The notes beneath the pieces are model-generated. The model searched no databases. It was not told where the DNA came from and worked only from the letters and a program-made list of their open reading frames with translations. Positions 1 through 5,325 of a stretch of DNA of 6,323 nucleotides are shown here, piece by piece. The position numbers and the translations under genes are program-made. Source of the stretch: Pseudomonadota bacterium (GTDB taxonomy: Bacteria > Desulfobacterota > WTBG01 > JAGOGO01); NCBI GenBank assembly GCA_021160085.1, contig JAGHDE010000032.1:1-6323 (forward strand), written 5' to 3'. How positions within the stretch are numbered: position 1 is the first letter of the stretch; each line of letters starts with the position of its first letter.

Positions 1-72
1 GTTCAACCTGTACCAGTAAAAGTTGCAACACCTGTAAATAAACATATCAATATTAAGCTCGACTTTTTATGA
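1..72 (+). CDS. 3' end of an unidentified upstream gene (partial)
   Basis: Frame 1 is open from the window edge to a TGA at 70-72. The other two plus-strand frames are closed by stops within the first 40 bases. The visible tail is 23 residues, rich in Val and Pro at first (VQPVPVKVATPV) and ending in NIKLDFL. Its stop overlaps the ATG of the next gene in the arrangement ATGA (69-72), typical of translationally coupled operon partners. In bacteria with system II cytochrome c maturation the gene before ccsB is often resB, so this could be the ResB C-terminus. The fragment is too short to show that and no haem-related motif is visible. The reading frame is fairly well supported by the overlap; the function is unknown. 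Confidence 0.55.
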   Translation, partial: VQPVPVKVATPVNKHINIKLDFL

Positions 73-917
73 TTCAAATAGATACCCATCTTTTCTATGT
101 TTCCCTTTCGGTCTATCTTTTGGGGACACTTCTCTTTTTTCTCTATCTTATCAAACCACTAAAACAAATTGCCCAGTCAGCGCTGTCTATTACCATATTA
201 GGTTTTGCTATTCACACCCTTCTTTTAATAATCCGTTGGTTATCTTTTGACTATTTCCCGGTTGCTGACCTCCATCAATCTCTTTTCTTTTTTACCTGGG
301 CTTTGATGGGAATTTTTTTGATTGTTGCTATAAAGTTCAAAATTCCGATTCTGGGATCTTTTATCACTCCACTAACAGCTGTCTTGCTTATCTGCTCAGC
401 CACCACAATTACAAATCAACCAGTGCCAATTCCACCAGCGCTTCGCAGCTTCTGGCTTCCCATTCATTCCACCCTCGCCTTTGTTGGAGAAGCCTTTTTC
501 GGACTGGCCTGTTGTGTTGGAATCATGTACCTCATCCAGGAAAATCAAATCAAAAAGAAAAAATGGAGTGTTTTATTCCATCGTCTTCCCTCTCTCCAAA
601 CCCTTGATGATCTTAACTACCTTTGCCTGAGCTTTGGATTTCCCTTTCTGACCCTTGGTATTATAACTGGATCTATCTGGGCTGAGTATGCGTGGGGTTC
701 ATATTGGAGCTGGGATCCAAAGGAGACGTGGGCTTTAATAACCTGGCTTATTTATGCAGCCCTTCTCCACGGACGGTTGATGATTGGCTGGCGGGGAAAA
801 CGGGCGGCATTTTTTTCAATTATCGGCTTTACTGCGGTGCTCTTTACCTTTTTGGGAGTAAATTTACTGCTTCCCGGACTGCACAGCTACGAAAGCTTAA
901 CATCATACATTCCCTGA
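69..917 (+). CDS. ccsB: Cytochrome c biogenesis protein CcsB (CcsA/ResC-type haem-handling membrane protein)
   Basis: This is an integral membrane protein of 282 residues, the usual length for the CcsA/ResC family. That family, with ResB, moves haem across the membrane and presents it for covalent attachment to apocytochrome c (system II). The diagnostic tryptophan-rich WWD haem-binding motif is intact at residues 204-221 (WAEYAWGSYWSWDPKETW). Candidate haem-ligand histidines flank it: H133 (in PIHSTLAF), H234 (in LLHGR) and H272 near the C-terminus. About eight hydrophobic segments are visible, the first at residues 8-28. The segment FPVADLHQSLFFFTW (63-77) occupies the place of the family's conserved P-x-x-N-L-x-E-S-L stretch. 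The ATG at 69 overlaps the previous stop and has no clear Shine-Dalgarno, so translation probably depends on coupling. HemX proteins beside hemA are distant relatives, but the complete WWD motif favours a true cytochrome c assembly protein. The gene hemA follows after 23 nt. Confidence 0.92.
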   Translation: MIQIDTHLFYVSLSVYLLGTLLFFLYLIKPLKQIAQSALSITILGFAIHTLLLIIRWLSFDYFPVADLHQSLFFFTWALMGIFLIVAIKFKIPILGSFITPLTAVLLICSATTITNQPVPIPPALRSFWLPIHSTLAFVGEAFFGLACCVGIMYLIQENQIKKKKWSVLFHRLPSLQTLDDLNYLCLSFGFPFLTLGIITGSIWAEYAWGSYWSWDPKETWALITWLIYAALLHGRLMIGWRGKRAAFFSIIGFTAVLFTFLGVNLLLPGLHSYESLTSYIP

Positions 918-940
918 AAGGGCTGACTTACTTAGCGCCA

Positions 941-2263
941 ATGAATATAATTATTGTTGGTTTGAGCCATAACACTGCGCCCATAGAGATAAGAGAGAAA
1001 CTCTTCTTTTCTTCTCAAGAGCTTAAAACATCGCTGGAAAAATTGATAGCCCTCCCGGAAATTTGTGAAGGCATCATCCTTTCCACCTGCAACCGGGTTG
1101 AAATACTCTTTTCATCCAGCGAAACAAAAACAGCTACCCGGGAAATCACAAAATTCTGGGCTGATCACCATAAGATGTCCTTAGAAGAAACCACACCATA
1201 CCTCTATTTTTACACTGACCAGGAGGCTGTCAGTCATCTGTTTCGGGTTGCATCGAGCCTTGATTCCATGGTAATTGGCGAACCCCAAATCCTCGGCCAG
1301 TTAAAGGAAGCCTATCGTTCTGCGGTTAAAACCAGAACAACCGGCTCAATTCTTAACCGGCTTCTCCACAAGGCTTTCTTTGTTGCCAAGCGGGTTCGCA
1401 CCGAAACCGAGATTGCAACCACAGCAGTCTCGGTCAGCTTTGCGGTGGTTGAACTGGCCCGAAAAATTTTTGATAAAATAGATGATAAAAAAATTCTTCT
1501 TATTGGAGCAGGAAAAATGGCAGAGTTGGCCACCTATTATCTTGTTGCCAATGGTGCCCACGATCTCTTTATCGCTAACCGGACATCTGAAAAAGCCGAC
1601 AATCTTGTCAAACGGTTTGGCGGCAAGGCTGTTAACATTGATGACATATCCCTTTATCTTCCCATGGTAGACATTATCATTTGTTCTACTGCTGCTTCTA
1701 ATTTTATCATCAATCGCGAGCAAACTGCCAAAGCTCTTAAATTGAGGAAAAACCGGCCGATCTTCATGTTCGATACTGCGGTTCCACGAAACATAGACCC
1801 CGCTGTTAACACCCTTTCCAACGTATATCTTTATGACATTGACAGCTTAAAAGGAATTGTGGATGAAAACAAAGGGCTGAGAGAAAAAGAAGCCTTGAGG
1901 GCTAACGAAATCATTGAAAAAGAGACCAGCATTTTTTTAAAATGGCTGGAGCAACAGAAAATTACCCCGGCCATAATAGAACTAAAGGAAAAACTTGAAA
2001 GAATACGCCGTCAGGAACTTAATAAAACACTCTCCCGGTGGAAAGGGATAGGGGATGAAGAGAAGGAGAAATTAGACGCCCTTACTGAAGCCATTGTGAG
2101 CAAAATTCTCCATGACCCCATAAACTATTTAAAGCGTGAGCAGGCTAAAAATGCTCTTTCCTTTGAGGAAGTCAAAAAATTATTCAAATTAAATGGTAAT
2201 TACTCCGACATGAGTGATTACCAGGCACAAGGTACCCGAGGCATAAAGAATAGAAAAAAATAA
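941..2263 (+). CDS. hemA: Glutamyl-tRNA reductase (HemA)
   Basis: GluTR catalyses the NADPH-dependent reduction of glutamyl-tRNA(Glu) to glutamate-1-semialdehyde, the first committed step of C5-pathway tetrapyrrole synthesis, in the cytoplasm. The 440-residue product has the family length and layout. The N-terminal catalytic domain starts MNIIIVGLSHNTAPIEIREK and contains the nucleophile C50 in STCNRVE and H99 in SHLFRVASSLDSMVIGEPQI. The NADPH-binding Rossmann domain has GAGKMAELA at 189-197 and ANRT at 212-215. A conserved DTAVPRNIDP stretch lies near 279-288, and a charged helical dimerisation region runs from about 315 to 420. A basic tail (GIKNRKK) ends the protein. The ATG at 941 is chosen because the family N-terminus begins exactly there; the frame is open upstream to 692 but that part lies inside ccsB. 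The only purine-rich site, GAAAGGG at 916-922, overlaps the ccsB stop and is 18 nt from the ATG, so coupling with ccsB is likely. All key residues are present. Confidence 0.97.
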   Translation: MNIIIVGLSHNTAPIEIREKLFFSSQELKTSLEKLIALPEICEGIILSTCNRVEILFSSSETKTATREITKFWADHHKMSLEETTPYLYFYTDQEAVSHLFRVASSLDSMVIGEPQILGQLKEAYRSAVKTRTTGSILNRLLHKAFFVAKRVRTETEIATTAVSVSFAVVELARKIFDKIDDKKILLIGAGKMAELATYYLVANGAHDLFIANRTSEKADNLVKRFGGKAVNIDDISLYLPMVDIIICSTAASNFIINREQTAKALKLRKNRPIFMFDTAVPRNIDPAVNTLSNVYLYDIDSLKGIVDENKGLREKEALRANEIIEKETSIFLKWLEQQKITPAIIELKEKLERIRRQELNKTLSRWKGIGDEEKEKLDALTEAIVSKILHDPINYLKREQAKNALSFEEVKKLFKLNGNYSDMSDYQAQGTRGIKNRKK

Positions 2264-2322
2264 AATTGGAGAAGAACCTAACTTTTCTACTTTTGGCAAC
2301 TGAACATTTACAAACTAAATTA

Positions 2323-2330
2323 AAAAGGAG
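2323..2330 (+). promoter_or_regulatory. Ribosome binding site of the aldolase-like gene
   Basis: AAAAGGAG lies 7 nt before the ATG at 2338. It decides the start: the frame is open further up to a TTG at 2266, but that codon has no Shine-Dalgarno, whereas this site is close to ideal. The protein therefore begins MLETMADLKEK. Confidence 0.8.
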
Positions 2331-2337
2331 TCTGATT

Positions 2338-3738
2338 ATGTTGGAAACAATGGCTGATCTTAAAGAAAAAATTAAAGACTTTATTGAACTAAAAACCGAC
2401 GGAAGTGCAACTGTTTCTGACCCTCAGCGTTTAAGAAACCAGGAAATTGATTCACTAATTTATGAGGCCGTTTTCAATCCTGATTCTGAAATTCAGGAAG
2501 CCTGCCGATGGCTTATCCGTATGGCAGGACAGTCATCAGGTATTGTTCCCGCCTCCATTCAATCGCTGTATGAAACCATGGGACAAAAAGTAGTTAAGGG
2601 ATTTACTGTTCCGGCCATTAATATCAGGGGACTGAGCTATGACAGTGCTCGAGCAGTATTCAGAGCCGCTGAAAAAAACAATAACGGCGCCCTTATTTTT
2701 GAAATTGCAAAGTCAGAAATTCAATATACTGACCAGTCCCCGTCTGAATACGTAACCGTCCTTATTGCTGCCGCCATTAAGGAAGGGTTCCAGGGACCGC
2801 TTTTTATTCAGGGAGATCATTTTCAACTGAAGGCTAAAAATTTTGAACAGGACCCCCAAAAAGAAATCGGAGTTATAAAAGATATTATTGATAAAGCAAT
2901 TGAAGCCGGGTTTTACAACATCGACATCGACGCCTCTACATTAGTAGATTTGAGCAAACCGACCTTAAAGGAACAGCAGAAAAACAATTACGAGGTGACT
3001 GCGGATCTAACTGCCCACATCAGACAGAAGGAACCCAAGGGTATCACAACCTCAGTAGGGGGAGAAATTGGGGAGATAGGGGAAAAAAACAGCACTGTGG
3101 AAGAGCTGAATTCCTTTTTAGATAATTATAACGATTCGCTAAGGGAAAAGGGGGCTGTTTTTAAGGGCATCAGCAAGATAAGCGTTCAGACCGGCACCAC
3201 TCATGGTGGTATTCCTCTTCCGGATGGAAGTATTGCGGCAGTAAAGCTTGATTTTGACACTCTGGAGAATCTTTCTAAGGAAGCCCGTGAAAAATACGGT
3301 TTAAGCGGCGCAGTTCAACACGGAGCCTCGACCCTGCCTGATGAAGCCTTTGATAGATTCCCGGCAACAACCACTGCCGAGGTACATCTGGCAACCGGCT
3401 TCCAAAACATCATCTATGAAAGCAAACACTTTCCGGCAGACCTTAAAAACGAAATTTATTCCTGGGTAAAAGAAAGCTGTGCCGGCGAAAAAAAAGAGGG
3501 TCAGACTGAAGAGCAATTTATCTATAAAAATAGAAAAAAGGGGTTCGGAGCCTTCAAAAAACAACTCTGGGACCTTCCCGAAAGTGTAAGGGCTGCCATC
3601 GGAAAGGAGTTAGAAGATAAATTTGACTTCCTTTTTCGAAAACTTAATGTGGTCAATACAAAGGAAATAGTTCAAAAATATGTTAAACCAGTCAAGGTTT
3701 ATCCAAAAGCTCCTTCTGGACTTTTTACTGGAATTTAA
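2338..3738 (+). CDS. Class II (metal-dependent) sugar-bisphosphate aldolase-like protein, long form
   Basis: The product has 466 residues, against roughly 280-360 for ordinary class II fructose-bisphosphate aldolases. A central TIM-barrel-like region (about 90-365) carries the family's catalytic and metal-site pattern in the right order: D160-H161 in FIQGDHFQ (cf. the DH of class II aldolases), NIDIDAS at 194-200, E243 in VGGEIGEIG, H289 in QTGTTHGG, H328 in VQHGASTLPDE, then an ATGFQNI segment resembling the phosphate-binding end of the barrel. The zinc-ligand set therefore looks intact, and a retro-aldol/aldol reaction on a phosphorylated sugar is likely. The GDH and DAS segments also recall GatZ/KbaZ tagatose-bisphosphate aldolase subunits, so the substrate is uncertain. 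An N-terminal, mostly helical extension (1-90) and a charged C-terminal extension (about 366-466) are unexplained. The gene lies 74 nt after hemA, ends in front of a strong terminator and is probably the last gene of that operon. The aldolase superfamily call is confident; fructose-1,6-bisphosphate as substrate is only inferred. Confidence 0.82.
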   Translation: MLETMADLKEKIKDFIELKTDGSATVSDPQRLRNQEIDSLIYEAVFNPDSEIQEACRWLIRMAGQSSGIVPASIQSLYETMGQKVVKGFTVPAINIRGLSYDSARAVFRAAEKNNNGALIFEIAKSEIQYTDQSPSEYVTVLIAAAIKEGFQGPLFIQGDHFQLKAKNFEQDPQKEIGVIKDIIDKAIEAGFYNIDIDASTLVDLSKPTLKEQQKNNYEVTADLTAHIRQKEPKGITTSVGGEIGEIGEKNSTVEELNSFLDNYNDSLREKGAVFKGISKISVQTGTTHGGIPLPDGSIAAVKLDFDTLENLSKEAREKYGLSGAVQHGASTLPDEAFDRFPATTTAEVHLATGFQNIIYESKHFPADLKNEIYSWVKESCAGEKKEGQTEEQFIYKNRKKGFGAFKKQLWDLPESVRAAIGKELEDKFDFLFRKLNVVNTKEIVQKYVKPVKVYPKAPSGLFTGI

Positions 3739-3763
3739 TCTGGAAAAAGAAAGTAAAAAGGCT

Positions 3764-3775
3764 TTGTTGCAACAA
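3764..3775. repeat. 12-bp perfect palindrome TTGTTGCAACAA
   Basis: The sequence equals its own reverse complement and lies between the aldolase stop codon and the terminator. It has no loop, so it suits a dimeric protein site better than an RNA hairpin. No second copy was noticed in the window. Its role is unknown. Confidence 0.35.
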
Positions 3776-3781
3776 CCTGTT

Positions 3782-3824
3782 AATGAAACTACCCCGTAAT
3801 TTGCTGAAGGGTAGTTTCATTTTT
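3782..3824 (+). terminator. Rho-independent terminator of the ccsB-hemA-aldolase block
   Basis: There is a perfect 13-bp stem: AATGAAACTACCC (3782-3794) pairs with GGGTAGTTTCATT (3809-3821), with a 14-nt loop between. The right arm runs into a T run (3820-3824) and a T-rich stretch beyond it. It starts 43 nt after the aldolase stop, the expected place for ending the left-hand operon. Confidence 0.85.
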
Positions 3825-3825
3825 G

Positions 3826-3853
3826 TTGATTTTTCCTAAAATATGAATATAAT
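3826..3853 (+). promoter_or_regulatory. Probable sigma-70-type promoter of the AbrB-like gene
   Basis: A perfect -10 box TATAAT (3848-3853) lies 16 nt after a -35-like TTGATT (3826-3831). Transcription would start near 3860, some 22 nt ahead of the ATG. The -35 abuts the T tract of the preceding terminator, so the small gene appears to be an independent unit rather than part of the upstream operon. Confidence 0.6.
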
Positions 3854-3854
3854 A

Positions 3855-3868
3855 TAAAATGAATTTTA
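3855..3868. promoter_or_regulatory. Possible operator: inverted repeat TAAAAT-GA-ATTTTA
   Basis: Two 6-bp arms (3855-3860 and 3863-3868) with a 2-bp centre cover the predicted transcription start of the AbrB-like gene. Outer arms CCTAAAAT (3835-3842) and ATTTTacAGG (3863-3872) add a wider imperfect symmetry around the -10 box. AbrB/MazE-type antitoxins commonly repress their own promoters by binding such AT-rich palindromes, so autoregulation is plausible. The high AT content makes chance symmetry a real alternative. Confidence 0.3.
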
Positions 3869-3869
3869 C

Positions 3870-3876
3870 AGGAGGT
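3870..3876 (+). promoter_or_regulatory. Strong ribosome binding site of the AbrB-like gene
   Basis: AGGAGGT is a near-perfect anti-16S match 5 nt before the ATG at 3882. It is the strongest Shine-Dalgarno in the window and supports this small gene being expressed. Confidence 0.8.
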
Positions 3877-3881
3877 CTGTC

Positions 3882-4118
3882 ATGCTTAGAAAATTAGGGA
3901 AAAGCAACCAGGTAGCTATACCAAAAGAGATTGTGAGCGGTTTGAGGCTAAAAAAGGATGATTATCTCGATATCTACATCGAAAACAATAAGATCATTCT
4001 CGAACCTAAAGTTTTAGTTCCTAAAGATCAGGCTTACTTTTTTACCGAGGAATGGCAAATCGATGAGCGAAATGCTGAAAAGGATATCAGGGAAGGTCGG
4101 GTGACAAAAATAAAATAA
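3882..4118 (+). CDS. AbrB/MazE/SpoVT-family DNA-binding protein, antitoxin-like
   Basis: The product has 78 residues. Residues 1-45 form the swapped-hairpin AbrB/MazE domain: LRKLGKSNQVAIPKEI, then a GLRLKKDDYLDIYIENN stretch and KIILEP. These proteins dimerise through this domain and bind AT-rich palindromes. The C-terminal segment YFFTEEWQIDERNAEKDIREGRV (52-74 region) matches the toxin-neutralising tail of antitoxins that usually precede a RelE/ParE- or PIN-type toxin, where I would expect a further short acidic/hydrophobic end after GRV. Here the protein stops four residues later with TKIK. The gene has its own promoter, a possible operator and a strong ribosome binding site, and lies between a terminator and a convergent gene. 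No toxin follows: only 128 nt separate it from the end of the opposite-strand gene. It may be an orphan antitoxin or a co-opted regulator. The domain call is secure; the partner is unknown. Confidence 0.85.
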   Translation: MLRKLGKSNQVAIPKEIVSGLRLKKDDYLDIYIENNKIILEPKVLVPKDQAYFFTEEWQIDERNAEKDIREGRVTKIK

Positions 4119-4141
4119 TTAACCAATTTTGCTCCCATCAC

Positions 4142-4188
4142 AAAAAACAAGCAAGTAATTTACGATGCAGGTAAATACACTCGCTTTT
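4142..4188. terminator. Probable bidirectional terminator between convergent genes
   Basis: An imperfect hairpin spans 4151-4184. The inner arms ATTTAC (4158-4163) and GTAAAT (4171-4176) enclose a 7-nt loop. Outer pairs AGT/ACT and GC/GC continue the stem across mismatches and a bulge. On the plus strand it is followed by TTTT (4185-4188), suiting the AbrB-like gene. On the minus strand it is followed by TTG and six T (4147-4142), suiting the CNNM gene. The stem is AT-rich and interrupted, so termination strength is uncertain. Confidence 0.45.
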
Positions 4189-4246
4189 CTGAATTCCGCA
4201 GTCGATTCAATCAGATGATTTTCAATTAATCTCCCCAAATTAATTT

Positions 4247-5302
4247 TTACGATGCGTTCAGGGCCTTTTGGCGCGCCTTTTTCATTAAAAGGCTGGCGGT
4301 GTCAAACTCATCCTGAATCTCACCGGTGATCTCTTCAATCACATCTTCCAGGGTTACAAGTCCCTCGACTCCCCCGTATTCGTTGACCACTATCGCCAGA
4401 TGAGTTTTTTTATGCATAAATTCCCGCAGGAGGCGGTCTATGGTGATCATATCCGGCACATAAAAAACGGGCCGGATGATGGAAGAAAGGCGAAAACCTT
4501 TTTTATTCCAATATGACAAGATATCTTTAGCCAGTAAAATCCCTTTGATTTTTTCCACATCCCCCTGGTAGACCGGTATTCGGGAATAACCTGTTTTTTG
4601 AACACAGTCTAACACCTTTTTATAACCGGTCTTTATATCTAAACAAACCATATTAATTCGATTAACCATGATATCCCGGACCTTTATTTCTCCCAGGCGC
4701 AAAATACTGGTTAACATCTTATTCTCTTTTTCGGTTAATACCCCATCCTTTTTTACCAGGTCAAAATGGGCCTTTATCTCTTCCCGCGCTGATGTAAGGG
4801 GCTGTGTTTCCCCTTCTTCTTTCCCTAAAATTCGCAAAAGCAACCTGCTTACCATCCACAACGCATTGACAAGAGGATAAATCAATTTTGCCAGAAAAAT
4901 CAGAAGCGGCATTACAGTTAAAGAGATGGCTACCGAGTGGCGCTTTGCCAGTAATTTAGGGGTTATTTCACCAAACATCAAAACAAGCAACGTGGTTACG
5001 AAGGTAGCAATAGCGGCAGCCGAATCAACGCTGATTTTGGGAAAGGTATGTATAAAAATGGTCACTACGGTGGCTGAAGCGGCGATGTTTACCAGGTTGT
5101 TCCAGGTTGCTATGGTGATAAGTATTCTATCGTGGTCCTTTTCCCAAGGTATCAGACGTTTCCCTCGCTGGGTATCCTGTTTGATAATTCTTCTTACCTG
5201 GGAAGGGGTAAGATTTATGAGGGCAATCTCCGAACTCGAAAACAGGCCGGATAATCCAATAAAAACAACGAGTAAAATTATGTGAATTATAACCGCTTCC
5301 AT
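4247..5302 (-). CDS. CNNM (DUF21) membrane protein with CBS pair, lacking the CorC_HlyC domain
   Basis: The product has 351 residues. The N-terminal CNNM transmembrane domain (about 1-155) has hydrophobic helices near 3-25, 60-85, 96-118 and 126-155. It carries the conserved family motifs SSSEIAL (22-28), WNNLVNI (67-73; many members have Gly in place of the Trp) and GEITPK (111-116). A helical linker leads to a Bateman module of two CBS domains (about 207-265 and 274-330), with the hallmark VNEYGGVEGLVTLEDVIEEITGEI region at 306-329. Family members mediate or regulate Mg2+ (CorC/CNNM-type) export, with the CBS pair binding adenine nucleotides; the 'hemolysin' name is historical. The protein ends 22 residues after GEI, so the roughly 80-residue CorC_HlyC domain is absent, and the 3' flank has no space for it. 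The ATG at 5302 fits the family N-terminus. The nearest Shine-Dalgarno-like AAGG is 13 nt away, so coupling with the gene 23 nt upstream is likely. Substrate and direction of transport are inferred from the family only. Confidence 0.9.
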   Translation of the reverse strand: MEAVIIHIILLVVFIGLSGLFSSSEIALINLTPSQVRRIIKQDTQRGKRLIPWEKDHDRILITIATWNNLVNIAASATVVTIFIHTFPKISVDSAAAIATFVTTLLVLMFGEITPKLLAKRHSVAISLTVMPLLIFLAKLIYPLVNALWMVSRLLLRILGKEEGETQPLTSAREEIKAHFDLVKKDGVLTEKENKMLTSILRLGEIKVRDIMVNRINMVCLDIKTGYKKVLDCVQKTGYSRIPVYQGDVEKIKGILLAKDILSYWNKKGFRLSSIIRPVFYVPDMITIDRLLREFMHKKTHLAIVVNEYGGVEGLVTLEDVIEEITGEIQDEFDTASLLMKKARQKALNAS

Positions 5303-5325
5303 AAATTAACAGAAACCTTGAAAGG

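Noticed and set aside
692..940. In-frame upstream extension of hemA by 83 codons
   Set aside because: It lies almost wholly inside ccsB in another frame, resembles no HemA sequence, and the HemA family N-terminus starts exactly at the ATG at 941.
1346..1723. Antisense ORF of 125 codons within hemA
   Set aside because: It is a shadow of hemA codon usage, lacks a recognisable family or ribosome binding site, and hemA is unmistakable on the other strand.
2293..2321. Promoter-like TTGGCA, 17 nt, TAAATT between hemA and the aldolase
   Set aside because: The -10 match is poor and transcription would start inside the ribosome binding site, leaving no usable leader. Readthrough from hemA is simpler.
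2266..2337. TTG start that would add 24 residues to the aldolase
   Set aside because: There is no ribosome binding site before the TTG, whereas the ATG at 2338 has AAAAGGAG at ideal spacing.
3759..3775. AGGCTTTGTTGCAACAA resembling the terminal repeat of IS6-type insertion sequences
   Set aside because: There is no transposase, no second inverted end and no target duplication in the window. The similarity is short and from memory only.
4119..4229. 36 stop-free codons in frame after the AbrB-like stop, as if the protein were truncated
   Set aside because: A run of this length is expected fairly often by chance. It does not resemble the usual acidic/hydrophobic end of such antitoxins or a known toxin, and part of it forms the terminator hairpin.
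4926..5285. Plus-strand ORF of 119 codons opposite the CNNM gene
   Set aside because: It lies entirely antisense to a well-supported family protein and its translation looks like no protein family.
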